The notes below the pieces were generated by a model. That model was not told the DNA's origin, made no database searches, and saw only the letters and a list, made by a program, of their open reading frames with translations. The position numbers and the translations under genes were made by a program. From Dactylosporangium sp. AC04546 (GTDB lineage: Bacteria; Actinomycetota; Actinomycetes; Mycobacteriales; Micromonosporaceae): a DNA stretch of 64,000 nucleotides. The DNA lies in NCBI RefSeq assembly GCF_022095675.1, contig NZ_JAHYSG010000008.1:1-64000 (forward strand), given 5' to 3'. Of the stretch, positions 16,949 through 25,690 are shown one piece after another; within the stretch, counting starts at the first letter, position 1, and the number at the start of each line of letters is the position of its first letter.

Positions 16949-17953
16949 TTGATCAATTTTCGATACCACGTCGTGTCGCTCGCTGCCGCGTTTCTGGCGC
17001 TTGCCATTGGCCTCGTCGTCGGCACCGCCGCAGCGAACGGTCCGATCGTGGAGAACCTCAACGATCAGGTCGTCAAGATCTCGAACGAGAAGCAGCAGCT
17101 CCGCAACGAGCTCGATCAAGCGCAGACAGAGCTGGGAAAGAACGAAGGCTTCGCCAACGAAAGCGCGTCCCGCCTGCTCGCCGGCACCCTGACCGGGAGG
17201 AACACGCTGGTCATCGAGCTGCAGGGCGATGGCGGCCGGGTCGATCGGGCAGCGGACGAGGTCGTCAACCGACTCAGGCTCGCCGGCGCCAAGGTTACCG
17301 GCCACATCAAGATCAAGGACGACTTCTTCTCCGCGGCGGCCAACGACGAGCTTCTGGATCTTGCGAACGCTTCGGCGCCGCCGGGCGTGGCCGGCGCACT
17401 TCCCGGTGGCGTCGACGGAGTGGAAAGGGCTGGAGCCCTACTCGCTGCCCTGCTTTCCGGGAAAGCCGACGCTCCACAGGTCGAGGGCATTCAGGCGGTG
17501 CTCCATGCATATAAGGACTTCCTGACGGCCAAGGGCGAGTTCGACAAGCCGGCCGACGGGGTTGTCATCGTTGCGGGACCGCCGCCGTCCGGCAAGGACG
17601 CGAGCGAACGGATCGCTCGTGCGCGCACCCTCGTCACTCGATTCCACCTCGCCGGCGGGAAGGTCGTCGTCGCCGGTCTGTCCGCGGCCGGTCTGGTCGC
17701 AGCAGTCCGCACCGATGCCGCGCTGGCGAAGTCGCTTTCCACTGTCGACAACGCCTCGGCGGCCAGTGGGCAGATCGCTGCCGCGCTTGCCCTGTCGGAA
17801 CTCCTTGACGGGAAGGTCAACCACTGTGGCACCGGCGAGGGCGCCACAGGCTTCCTCCCGAAGTGGGCGCCGTCCAATGGCGGGTCAGTCCGTGCGGCTG
17901 AACCTTTCACGGCCGGACCCGGCGGTACCTGGGTGGTCGAAGCGCTTCCTTGA
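16949..17953 (+). CDS. MctB/copper transporter-like protein
   Basis: The family signature MINFRYHVVSLAAAFLALAIGLVVGTA is at the N-terminus: a short cytoplasmic end and one membrane helix (residues 8-28). A coiled coil (ENLNDQVVKISNEKQQLRNEL) and a globular extracytoplasmic domain with repeated GVVIVAG / VVVAGLSAAG strands follow. MctB of mycobacteria lowers intracellular copper; in other actinomycetes the homologue sits beside steA and cell-envelope genes. Here it is alone, starts with TTG at a weak ribosome site, and follows transposase remnants, so it may be a transferred or relocated copy. Length 334 is normal. Confidence 0.8.
   Translation: MINFRYHVVSLAAAFLALAIGLVVGTAAANGPIVENLNDQVVKISNEKQQLRNELDQAQTELGKNEGFANESASRLLAGTLTGRNTLVIELQGDGGRVDRAADEVVNRLRLAGAKVTGHIKIKDDFFSAAANDELLDLANASAPPGVAGALPGGVDGVERAGALLAALLSGKADAPQVEGIQAVLHAYKDFLTAKGEFDKPADGVVIVAGPPPSGKDASERIARARTLVTRFHLAGGKVVVAGLSAAGLVAAVRTDAALAKSLSTVDNASAASGQIAAALALSELLDGKVNHCGTGEGATGFLPKWAPSNGGSVRAAEPFTAGPGGTWVVEALP
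17939..17948. promoter_or_regulatory. CebR-like operator 1
   Basis: GAAGCGCTTC, a perfect 10-bp palindrome with the LacI-family core AGCGCT, lies in the last codons of the MctB-like gene, 29 bp before the start of the CBM2 enzyme. Confidence 0.45.
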
Positions 17954-17976
17954 CAGCGGTCCGGGAGGTCCAAAGC

Positions 17977-20088
17977 ATGGGAGCGCTTCCATCCACCATC
18001 TCCGATTGGACCGCCATGCAGATCGGAACTGCCCGCCGTGCGGCCGTGGTCGCGGCGGCGCTGCTTCTCGGCGGGGCCGGGGCCGTCGTCGCCCTCGCGG
18101 CGCCCGGTGCCGCCGCCGACCCGCCGGCCACCGTTGTCACCGTCAACGCCAAGGCCGGGCTCGCCACCGTGCCCGATACCGCGTTAGGCGTCAACCACGC
18201 CATCTGGGACACCGAGCTGGGCACCACCGCCGTCTCCGGCCTGCTCCAGAGTGCCGGCGTGCAGATGATGCGGTACCCCGGCGGCTCGTACGCCGACATC
18301 TACCACTGGCAGACCCACACCGCGCCGGGCGGCTACGTCGCCCCGAACACCGACTTCGACACGTTCATGGCCGGCGTCAAGAGGGCCGGCGCGCAGCCGA
18401 TGATCATCGCCAACTACGGCACGGGCACCGCCCAGGAGGCGGCCGACTGGGTGCGGTACGCCAACGTCACCAAGGGCTACGGCGCCAAGTACTGGACGAT
18501 CGGCAACGAGAACTACGGCAACGGCCACTACGGCACCGCGTGGGAGGCCGACAACCACGCCGACAAGAGCCCCCGCCAGTACGCCGAGGAGGTCGTCGCC
18601 TACGCCACCGCGATGAAGGCCGTCGACCCCACCATCAAGGTCGGCGCGGTGCTCACCACCCCGGCCAACTGGCCCGACGGGCTGGTCGGCGGCGGCGACG
18701 CCGGCACCTGGAACCAGGTCGTGCTGTCCATCGCCGGCCCGCACATCGACTTCGTGGACCTGCACTGGTATCCGGGCGGCAGCACCGCCGCCGAGTCGCT
18801 GGCGAAGACGGCGCAGATCGAGGACATCATGTTCCTCGCGCGGCAGCAGATCCAGCGGTACGCCGGAGCCGGCGCCGAGCGGATCAAGGTCAGCTTCACC
18901 GAGCTGAACGTCGGCGTCGGCCAGAACACCCAGCCGGGCGCGCTGTTCCTCGCCGACGCCTACAGCTCGCTGCTGGAGCAGGGCGTCTTCACCGTGCAGT
19001 GGTGGAACGTCCACAACGGGATCGGCACGCCGTCGACCGTCGCCGGCCAGACCGACTACAACGACTTCGGCCTGCTCGCAAGCGGCACCTGCACCGCCGA
19101 CGGCAGCGTCTGCGAGCCGCCGCTGAACACGCCCTTCGCGCCGTACCACGCGCTGAAGGTCATGTCGCAGTTCGCGCACGCCGGCGACCAGCTCGTCCGG
19201 GCCGGCTCGCCCGACCCGCTCGTGACCGCGCACGCCGCTCGCCGTGCCAATGGTGATCTCACCGTACTGCTGGTGAACAAGGACCCCGACAACGCCCGCC
19301 CGGTGACCGTCAGGTACTCCGGTTACAGCCCCTCGTCGGCCGCCCCGGCCGTCGTGACGTTCAAGAACGGCGACGCCGCCCCGACCAGCTCGACGAGCGG
19401 CTCGGCCACCGCGCAGACGCTCCCGCCGTACTCCCTCACCCTCCTGACCCTGCACCCGAGCGGCTCGACCGCCGGCGCGCCGAACGCGCCCGGCAAGCCG
19501 TCGGTCACCACGGTCACCGACCGCACCGCGACCATCGCCTGGCCGGCCGCCCCGGCGGGCGCCAAGCCGATCGCCAAGTACGAGGTCTACCGCCAGAACG
19601 GCACCGTCAGCGAGCAGCTCGGCGAGACCGCGTCGACCTCGCTCACGGTGTACAACCTGAACCCCGGCAGCCGCTACACGGTCAACGTCGTCACGCGCGA
19701 CACCGCCGGCAACGTGTCGTGGTCCTCGCCGCCGCTGACGTTCACCACCGGCGCCCCGGCGACGAGCACCTGCGCCGTGCGCTTCACCGACGCCAACGAC
19801 TGGGGCAACGGCTACGTCGGCAACATCGACATCCTCAACACCGGCACCACGGCGATCAACAACTGGACGCTGACGTTCAGCTGGCCCACCGGCTGGCAGA
19901 GCCTCAACAGCGGCTGGAACGGCACGTGGACCCAGACCGGCTCGACGATCCGGGTCACCCCGGCCGACTTCAACGTCACCATCCCGGCCGGCGGCTCGAC
20001 CAGCGTCGGCTTCGTCGGCTCGTACAACGGCCCGAACATCCTCCCGGCGGCGTTCACCCTGAACGGCGTCGTCTGCTCCGCCGCTTAA
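17977..20088 (+). CDS. Secreted GH-A clan glycosidase (alpha-L-arabinofuranosidase-like) with FN3 and CBM2
   Basis: ATG 17977 has GGGAGG 8 nt upstream; ATG 18016 is an alternative. A signal peptide (about residues 20-50) precedes a TIM-barrel domain with MMRYPGGSYADIYHW, the acid/base motif IGNENYG (E178), DLHWYPGG and the nucleophile motif SFTELNVG (E309). A C-terminal beta domain (LTVLLVNKD ... YSLTLLTL) is typical of arabinofuranosidases. An FN3 module (about 499-595) and a CBM2 cellulose-binding module with WGNGYVG and WPTGWQSLNSGWNG (598-703) follow. It probably trims arabinose side chains of plant cell-wall polysaccharides while bound to cellulose. Exact GH family is uncertain. Confidence 0.8.
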   Translation: MGALPSTISDWTAMQIGTARRAAVVAAALLLGGAGAVVALAAPGAAADPPATVVTVNAKAGLATVPDTALGVNHAIWDTELGTTAVSGLLQSAGVQMMRYPGGSYADIYHWQTHTAPGGYVAPNTDFDTFMAGVKRAGAQPMIIANYGTGTAQEAADWVRYANVTKGYGAKYWTIGNENYGNGHYGTAWEADNHADKSPRQYAEEVVAYATAMKAVDPTIKVGAVLTTPANWPDGLVGGGDAGTWNQVVLSIAGPHIDFVDLHWYPGGSTAAESLAKTAQIEDIMFLARQQIQRYAGAGAERIKVSFTELNVGVGQNTQPGALFLADAYSSLLEQGVFTVQWWNVHNGIGTPSTVAGQTDYNDFGLLASGTCTADGSVCEPPLNTPFAPYHALKVMSQFAHAGDQLVRAGSPDPLVTAHAARRANGDLTVLLVNKDPDNARPVTVRYSGYSPSSAAPAVVTFKNGDAAPTSSTSGSATAQTLPPYSLTLLTLHPSGSTAGAPNAPGKPSVTTVTDRTATIAWPAAPAGAKPIAKYEVYRQNGTVSEQLGETASTSLTVYNLNPGSRYTVNVVTRDTAGNVSWSSPPLTFTTGAPATSTCAVRFTDANDWGNGYVGNIDILNTGTTAINNWTLTFSWPTGWQSLNSGWNGTWTQTGSTIRVTPADFNVTIPAGGSTSVGFVGSYNGPNILPAAFTLNGVVCSAA
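17978..17991. promoter_or_regulatory. CebR-like operator 2
   Basis: TGGGAGCGCTTCCA differs by one base from TGGGAGCGCTCCCA, the box bound by the cellobiose repressor CebR in streptomycetes. It overlaps the likely start codon of the CBM2 enzyme, so a bound repressor would block transcription or elongation. Confidence 0.6.
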
Positions 20089-20098
20089 CGTGCGGACG

Positions 20099-20128
20099 GC
20101 GGGCGGTCCTGGTCAACGGGCCGCCCGC
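20099..20128 (+). terminator. Terminator after CBM2 enzyme gene
   Basis: GCGGGCGG (20099-20106) pairs with CCGCCCGC (20121-20128), 10 bp after the stop codon. Confidence 0.55.
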
Positions 20129-20156
20129 CACCGCGCGACCGGGACCAGCCGGTCGA

Positions 20157-20963
20157 GTGGGTGGCGGTGGCGACGACGGCAGCGCGGGCGCGATCGGCGG
20201 CCCCCTGCTGCTCGCGCCGGCCGTCGCCGCGGCGCCGGGGTACCTCGGCCCGCTGATGGTCGCAGCCGTGGCCTGCGCGTTGGCGGCCCTGGCGGCACGT
20301 GCGGTGAGCGCTGCTTCGGCGACCGGTGTCCCGCCGGTACCCGTCCGGACGCTGGTGACCCGCCCCGCGATCCGCACGGCCGCGTCGGTCCTCGTCACCG
20401 CCCAGGTCGTGATGGCGGCGGTGATGACGGCGGCCCCGCCGCACCTGCACCACCACGGCAGCTCACTGACCGCCATCGGCCTCGCGCTGTCCGCCCACAC
20501 CGTCGGCATGTTCGCCTTCGCCCCGCTGACCGGCAGGCTCACCGACCGGGTCGGCGAGCGAGCCGTGATGCTGGCCGGCCTCGCCGGCATGGGCGCCGCG
20601 GCGGCAACGATCGCCGCCGGCGTCGGCGCGCCGGCGCTGTTCGCGCTCGGGCTCGGCTGGAACCTGTGCTTCGTCGCCGGCAGCAGCCGCCTGGCCCGCG
20701 ACGTGCCCACCGGCGAACGGATGCAGGTCGAGGGCGCCGTCGACGCGGTGGTCTGGGTGCTGGCAGCGGCGGCCGGCCTGGGCTGCACACTGCTGCTCAC
20801 GGCGGCCGGCTTCGGCGTGCTCGCGACCCTGTCCGGCGTGCTGGTGCTACCAGCGGCGGCCCTGGTGATCAGCTCGGCGACCGGTCCGGCGCACCCGGCC
20901 GGCGACAGGGACGCTTCAGAGTCGGTTGCTCACGTCGCGGGTGGCCGCAAACCGGTGCCCTGA
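20157..20963 (+). pseudogene. MFS transporter, C-terminal half only
   Basis: The sequence begins inside a transporter (GGPLLLAPAVAAAPGYLGPL) and contains the central loop and second six-helix half, with the MFS signature GRLTDRVGERAVMLAGLAG after TM8 and then four more hydrophobic segments. The first five or so helices are missing and the beginning runs into the terminator of the upstream gene. I read it as a 5'-deleted remnant. A truncated but expressed protein is less likely, since no start with a ribosome site is visible. Confidence 0.6.
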
Positions 20964-21322
20964 CAGATGGTGCACCGGCGGTCTCCCGCGCACAGCAGGC
21001 ACCGCTCGTGCTTGCCGATCTCCGCCCTGACGCATTGGCACCGGCCGAACCCCCAGCACTCGGCACAGAGATCCGACGTGGTGTCCGCAGGTCGCGGCGG
21101 GACGCGCGGCCAGGCTACGTTCAGCAGAATGGTGCCTGTGGTCGGGCATGACAGCGTGTATCCGTCGTCGTCGCTGTATCGTCGCAGGTTGCGGTGGTTG
21201 TGCTCGGCACCGCATGCGTCGCACAGCCAGTCGCGGTGAATGTGGCAGACCACCTGGCCGATGCGGGTGTCCTGAATGAACGCCGGGCGGCGGCAGTCCT
21301 GCAACCAGCATTGGTCGCGCAT
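20930..21322 (-). CDS. Cysteine-rich zinc-binding protein
   Basis: This 130-residue protein starts at ATG 21322. It has an N-terminal metal site (CWLQDC, CHIHRDWLCDACGAEHNH) and a C-terminal set of Cys pairs (CAECWGFGRCQC, CLLCAGDRRCTICQGTG) that look like DnaJ-type CxxCxGxG knuckles. The middle strand YTLSCPTTGTILLNVAW separates them. Such proteins often bind nucleic acid or other proteins through zinc ribbons. It is divergent from the barstar-like gene (51 bp) and overlaps the 3' end of the MFS remnant. Confidence 0.65.
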   Translation of the reverse strand: MRDQCWLQDCRRPAFIQDTRIGQVVCHIHRDWLCDACGAEHNHRNLRRYSDDDGYTLSCPTTGTILLNVAWPRVPPRPADTTSDLCAECWGFGRCQCVRAEIGKHERCLLCAGDRRCTICQGTGLRPPAT

Positions 21323-21373
21323 TCCATCAGTTGTAACACGAGCGGGCGCGGCGACGGACGGCACAATGAGGCG

Positions 21374-21853
21374 ATGGTCGCCGAACTGGTCGCACGGATC
21401 ATGAAGTCGCCGGGTCATCTGATCGCGCTCGCCGTGAACGGGTACGAGTACGACGAGCTGATCGGTGGACTTCGCCACGAGGCAGGCTCGGACATCGCGG
21501 TGCGCATGGTGCTGGGCGGGGCGTGCACGACCGCGGCCCGGGCGGTGGATCAGTTCGTTGTCGCGCTCCAGTTGCGGTTCACGGCCAGCCGGGGCTGGGG
21601 TGACCTGCTCAGCGAGTTCGGCGAGACGCCGGTCTCCGCCCGGGAGATCGTGGTCGTGGTCGACGCATCCGGCCTGCTCCGCCACGAGGAGCCGGAGCTC
21701 TGGGGAGAGCTGCTGACCTTCCTGCGCGACGGTCCGCGCTGCATGGGCGGCGGCTGGACCACCGTGGTGCTCCTCGACGACGCCTATTCGTGGGAGCGGA
21801 GCCGGTTCGGATCACCGGAGGCTGCCGTGGCGGCGGCGGAGACCGGTCGGTAG
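21374..21853 (+). CDS. Barstar-like (RNase inhibitor) family protein
   Basis: The 159-residue protein has the barstar-like order: a helix AARAVDQFVVALQ, then GWGDLLSEFGE, then a strand EIVVVVDASGLL, a helix ELWGELLTFLRD and a final strand WTTVVLLDD. Barstar-type proteins inhibit secreted ribonucleases and also act as immunity proteins against polymorphic toxins. No barnase-like gene is next to it. The N-terminal 60 residues are extra compared with barstar. The family call is by pattern and moderate. Confidence 0.45.
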   Translation: MVAELVARIMKSPGHLIALAVNGYEYDELIGGLRHEAGSDIAVRMVLGGACTTAARAVDQFVVALQLRFTASRGWGDLLSEFGETPVSAREIVVVVDASGLLRHEEPELWGELLTFLRDGPRCMGGGWTTVVLLDDAYSWERSRFGSPEAAVAAAETGR

Positions 21854-21871
21854 AGCCCGGAGGATGGACAC

Positions 21872-22357
21872 ATGAACGACAGCAGCGGCCTGGTCCAGCA
21901 GGCGATCGACGCGGCTCGCGCGGACGACGCCGACACCTTGCGGCGGCTCATCGACTGGCCGCTCGTAGGCGCCCGCGACGTCGGCCGTGGGCTGGGCAGG
22001 ATCCCGGCGTCGATGCGGGTCGAAGTGGTGTCGAGCGGCCTGCACGAGCTCGAGATCGCCGCGACGCACCCGGAGGTGGTGGCGGAGTACCTGGTCGAGC
22101 TCGCGCCCTGGCTGCTCGCGGCCCGTGGCGTCGCCGTCGAGACCGGCGAGCGCCGGGCCGCGGCGCTGGCCGCCCTGCAGTTCGAGCCGGTACCGCCCGG
22201 ACTCCCGGAGGAGCTCGCCGCGCGCATCGAGCGGCTACGCGCACGGGCGGCCCAGGTCAGCGAGGTCTACGTCGTCCACGGTGACCTGGGCGGCCTCACC
22301 GTCATGTACGCGCCCGACACCCGGCGGCTGGTGCCGCTCCTGCCGTCGCCGGCATGA
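21872..22357 (+). CDS. Hypothetical protein
   Basis: This 161-residue soluble helical protein starts at an ATG with GGAGGA 7 nt upstream, 18 bp after the barstar-like gene, so the two probably share a transcript. Repeated helices (LVQQAIDAARADDADTLRRLID, VVAEYLVELAPWLLA) precede a short C-terminal strand pair (VYVVHGDLGGLTVMYAPDTRRLVPL). I do not recognise it; the position suggests a partner of the barstar-like protein. Confidence 0.65.
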   Translation: MNDSSGLVQQAIDAARADDADTLRRLIDWPLVGARDVGRGLGRIPASMRVEVVSSGLHELEIAATHPEVVAEYLVELAPWLLAARGVAVETGERRAAALAALQFEPVPPGLPEELAARIERLRARAAQVSEVYVVHGDLGGLTVMYAPDTRRLVPLLPSPA

Positions 22358-22378
22358 CCACCGCGGTCCGGTATCGGC

Positions 22379-23041
22379 TCAGGCGGCCTGCGGGACGCGG
22401 GTCCTGGCGAACGCCCGGAGGCCGAGCGCCCCGAGCGGCACAAACATGACGGCGATGACCGTGGTCGGGATCCAGCCGACCGGCGGGGTGAGGAAGAAGC
22501 CGACGGTCGCTACGCCGTACAGCGCGGGCGCCCACCAGCCGACGACGCCCGCCCGGGCGTAGCCGAGCAGCATCACCAGCAGGGCGGGGAACAGCAGGAA
22601 GCCGGTGATCGCCCAGGCGCTCGTCCCGCCGAGGCCCTCGGCGGCCTCGAACACGCGGACCGCGTCGGCGGTGGGCAGGCCGCGGTGCAGAGCGATCTTG
22701 TAGAAGTCGGAGTACACCTGGCCGGATACCGACACCATGCCGAGGGCGGCGGGGACCGCGCCGAGCATCGCGAGCACGGCGCCGCGCCGGCCGCGCAGCA
22801 GTGACAGCGCGCCGAGCAGGCCGAAGGCCAGCAACACCCAGCCGAGGCTGAGCAGCAGCGCCGACAGCTGGGCCTGACCCGGGCGGCTGCCCAGCGCCGC
22901 GAGGTACGTCGCGCTCTCCAGGTCGGCCTGGGGCGGCACCGTCGCCCAGCCGGCGACCTCGGTCACGGCGCCGAGGATGAGCGCCACCCCGGTCAGGGCG
23001 CGGCGCCGGTCGGGCGTGGGATCGGTGGGCTGCGCGGTCAT
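22379..23041 (-). CDS. Integral membrane protein, about six TM helices
   Basis: This 220-residue protein has hydrophobic segments at about residues 15-33, 58-80, 86-108, 137-160, 165-185 and 190-210. The long loop after the third helix (QVYSDFYKIALHRGLPTADAVRVFEAAEG) resembles DUF4386-type membrane proteins. It is divergent from the sensor kinase gene at 23251 and may be a target of that two-component pair. Function unknown. Confidence 0.7.
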   Translation of the reverse strand: MTAQPTDPTPDRRRALTGVALILGAVTEVAGWATVPPQADLESATYLAALGSRPGQAQLSALLLSLGWVLLAFGLLGALSLLRGRRGAVLAMLGAVPAALGMVSVSGQVYSDFYKIALHRGLPTADAVRVFEAAEGLGGTSAWAITGFLLFPALLVMLLGYARAGVVGWWAPALYGVATVGFFLTPPVGWIPTTVIAVMFVPLGALGLRAFARTRVPQAA

Positions 23042-23250
23042 CGTGTGCTCCTCGTTCCGGTGCCGCCCGGTGGCGGCGATCGGTGCACCACGCTAGGAAC
23101 CGTCGGGGTCGCCGGGCCTCGGCCGCGGCACGGAATCCCGCCTCCTCCCCACGGCGGAGCCGCGACCGTCGCCGACTCCGCCCCGTGGCGGAGGTGTCTG
23201 CGCAGGTCAGTGCCGTATCGTGGGCGCCGTCAGGGGTCGGAGGAGGCGCG

Positions 23251-24402
23251 ATGCGCAGGCACGGGTGGCGCGGCGCCGGCCGTTGGGTGCCGCCACTGCT
23301 CGGGCTCCTGCTGGCCGCGGCCGGCGTCTACGAGGCGTTCGCCGACGCGCTCTGGCGGGATCGGGAGGGGCCGGCCGCAGCCGTCGCGCTCGCCTACGGG
23401 CTCGCCGTCGCGCTCGCCGGGCTCCGGCCGCTGACGGCACTGCTGCTCGTCGCCGGGCTGTATCCGTCGTCGAAGCTGCTCGGGCTGCCCGACCTCGGCG
23501 GTGCCGGGCTGGTCGCGATGCTCGTCGTGGTGGGCCTCGCCGCCGCGCTGGCCCGCTCGGCAACGCTGGCGGCCGGGGCGACGGTCGCGCTCGTCGCCGC
23601 GTTCGGAGCGACGACGGTCAGCGAGGGCGCGCCGGCGTGGGACCCGGTGTTCTTCGCCCTCGTCGCGGCCGCCGCCTGGGGCGGGGGGACGCTGGTGCGG
23701 CGCGAGGGTGCGCGCTCGGCCGAGCTGGCCGAGTTGGCCGCGCAGCTGGCCGAGGAGCGCGAGCTGCGGACCCGACGGGCGGTGGCCGCGGAGCGGACCC
23801 GGATCGCGCGGGAGCTGCACGACGCCGTGGCGCACTCGGTGAGCGTGATGGTGCTCCAGGTGGGCGTCGCCCGCCGGCTGTACGGGCGGCCCGAGGCCGA
23901 GCAGCTGCTCGGCGACGTCGAGCGGCTCGGCCGGGAGTCGGTCGCCGAACTGCACCGCACCGTCGGCATCCTGCGCGACAACGACGAGCCTGACGAAGGC
24001 GACGAGCACGCGCCGCAGCCGTCGCTGCGCTCGCTCGACGCGCTCGCGGAGCGGGTCCGCGGGGCCGGCTGCGCGGTGACGCTGCGGGTCGACGGTGACC
24101 CGGTGCCGCTCATCCCCGGGCTGGAGTTGTCCGCGTACCGGATCGTCCAGGAGGCACTCACGAACGTCCTGCGCCACGCGCCCGGCGCGCCGGCCGACGT
24201 CGCGGTGCGGTACCGCGGCGAAACCCTCATCGTCGAGATCATCAACGCGCCGGGCGGGCCGGCGCGACCGGGCGGAGGCAACGGGCAGGTCGGCATGCGG
24301 GAGCGGGTCGCGCTGTACGGCGGCGTCCTGCACACCGGCGCCGAGCCCGACGGTGGGTACCGCGTGACCGCAGCCTTTCCGATCCGCAAGAGGCAGTCGT
24401 GA
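23251..24402 (+). CDS. NarL-type sensor histidine kinase
   Basis: ATG 23251 follows GGAGGAGG closely. Of 383 residues, the first ~150 form four to five membrane helices. A linker coiled coil leads to the HisKA_3 dimerisation motif ERTRIARELHDAVAHS with phospho-acceptor His190. The ATPase domain shows the N box YRIVQEALTNVLRHA and the G box NGQVGMRERV. It should phosphorylate the regulator encoded next, whose GTG overlaps its TGA. The signal is unknown; there is no large extracellular domain, so it may sense the membrane. Confidence 0.9.
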   Translation: MRRHGWRGAGRWVPPLLGLLLAAAGVYEAFADALWRDREGPAAAVALAYGLAVALAGLRPLTALLLVAGLYPSSKLLGLPDLGGAGLVAMLVVVGLAAALARSATLAAGATVALVAAFGATTVSEGAPAWDPVFFALVAAAAWGGGTLVRREGARSAELAELAAQLAEERELRTRRAVAAERTRIARELHDAVAHSVSVMVLQVGVARRLYGRPEAEQLLGDVERLGRESVAELHRTVGILRDNDEPDEGDEHAPQPSLRSLDALAERVRGAGCAVTLRVDGDPVPLIPGLELSAYRIVQEALTNVLRHAPGAPADVAVRYRGETLIVEIINAPGGPARPGGGNGQVGMRERVALYGGVLHTGAEPDGGYRVTAAFPIRKRQS

Positions 24403-25073
24403 CGATCCGCGTGCTGCTCGCCGACGACGAGGCCATGGTGCGCGCCGGCCTGCGGCTGCTCATCGACAGCGAGCCCGACCTGACCGTGGCGGGCGAGGCG
24501 GCCGACGGTGCCGAGGCCGTCGCGGTCGCCGAGCGCATCGCGCCGGACGTGGTCCTCATGGACATCCGGATGCCGAAGGTCGACGGGATCGAGGCCGCCC
24601 GGCGGATCATCGCCGCCCGCCCGCAGGCCCGGGTCATCATGCTGACCACGTTCCGCGAGGACCGGTATCTGCAGGAGGCGCTCCGCGCGGGCGTGAGCGG
24701 CTTCCTGCTGAAGGTGTCCCCGCCGCAGCAGCTGGTCGACGCCGTGCGGATCGTCGCCGACGGGGGCGGGCTGCTCGACCCGTCGGTGACCCTGCGCGTG
24801 ATCGAGGCCTTCGCCGGGCAGGCCGCCCGGGCCGGCCGACCCGACCGCGCGGGCGAGCTGGCGCAGCTCTCACCGCGGGAGCTCGACGTGCTGGCCCTCG
24901 TCGTGCGCGGGATGTCCAACGCCGAGATCGCGGCCCGGCTGCACATCGGCGAGGCGACCGTCAAGACGCACGTCGCGAACTTCCTCACCAAGCTCGGGCT
25001 GCGCGACCGGGTGCAGGCGGTCGCGTTCGCGTACGAGAGCGGCCTGGTCCGCCCGGGCGAACCCGACCCGTGA
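24399..25073 (+). CDS. NarL/LuxR-type response regulator
   Basis: This 224-residue protein has a receiver domain with the acidic pair at 9-10, phospho-acceptor Asp55 (VVLMDIRMP) and Lys in GFLLKVSPP. A LuxR DNA-binding domain follows (LSPRELDVLALVVRGMSNAE, then GEATVKTHV). Its GTG start overlaps the kinase stop by 4 bp, so translation is coupled. Likely targets are local, for example the divergent membrane protein. Confidence 0.9.
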   Translation: MTIRVLLADDEAMVRAGLRLLIDSEPDLTVAGEAADGAEAVAVAERIAPDVVLMDIRMPKVDGIEAARRIIAARPQARVIMLTTFREDRYLQEALRAGVSGFLLKVSPPQQLVDAVRIVADGGGLLDPSVTLRVIEAFAGQAARAGRPDRAGELAQLSPRELDVLALVVRGMSNAEIAARLHIGEATVKTHVANFLTKLGLRDRVQAVAFAYESGLVRPGEPDP

Positions 25074-25086
25074 CGGGCCGGCGGGC

Positions 25087-25548
25087 TCACCCGGGAGGCA
25101 GTTGCCGCGACAGCCGTTCCAGGCCGCTCTTGATCAGCTGCCCGTAGCCGTCATCGCCGAGCGCGCCGATCCCGGCCCGCGCCAGTTCCAGGTGCTCCCG
25201 GGCGAGGCCGAGGTCGCCGAGCCGGCGGTGGCAGTCGGCCAGGTTGAGGTGCAACGACGGGTACAGGCCGGCCACGGACAGCGGCACCCCGGCCTGGGCC
25301 ACCCGGTCGTCGGTGAGCAGGTCGGCCGCCGCCAGCGCCCGCTGGTCCCAGACCAGCTCCTGGTGGACGTCGTCCTGCACATCAGCCATCGAGTGCGCGA
25401 GCACACACACGTGCAGCGGATCCCCTTGCTCCCCGCCGATCTCCTCCCAGATCTCCGCGAACAGATCGCGGGCAGCCTCACGCTGCCCCTGCCCATGGTG
25501 CAACTGCACCCCGTCGCCGATGCGAACCATCGTCGGATCGGTGCTCAT
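25087..25548 (-). CDS. TPR-like helical protein
   Basis: ATG 25548 with GAGGGAG upstream gives 153 residues. The second half shows paired helices (PLSVAGLYPSLHLNLADCHRRLGDLGLAREHLELARAGI) like one to two tetratricopeptide repeats. The first half is also helical (GQREAARDLFAEIWEEIG). It resembles small actinobacterial TPR proteins of unknown role. It is convergent with the response regulator gene. Confidence 0.65.
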   Translation of the reverse strand: MSTDPTMVRIGDGVQLHHGQGQREAARDLFAEIWEEIGGEQGDPLHVCVLAHSMADVQDDVHQELVWDQRALAAADLLTDDRVAQAGVPLSVAGLYPSLHLNLADCHRRLGDLGLAREHLELARAGIGALGDDGYGQLIKSGLERLSRQLPPG

Positions 25549-25599
25549 CAACGGCTCCCTCACCCAGCACACTTCGCGATGCTGACATCATGCAACCGG

Positions 25600-25647
25600 C
25601 GCTCGACAGCGCCGACACGATCGGCGTGAGGTCGGCGCTGTCGAGCG
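25600..25647 (-). terminator. Terminator of ridA-type gene
   Basis: A perfect 17-bp stem (arms 25600-25616 and 25631-25647, core CTCGACAGCGCCGAC) with a 14-nt loop lies 43 bp past the stop of the RidA-family gene. Confidence 0.7.
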
Positions 25648-25690
25648 TGCCGGTGCAGCCGGCAGCCCTACCGGATGCGGCCAGGCCGCA

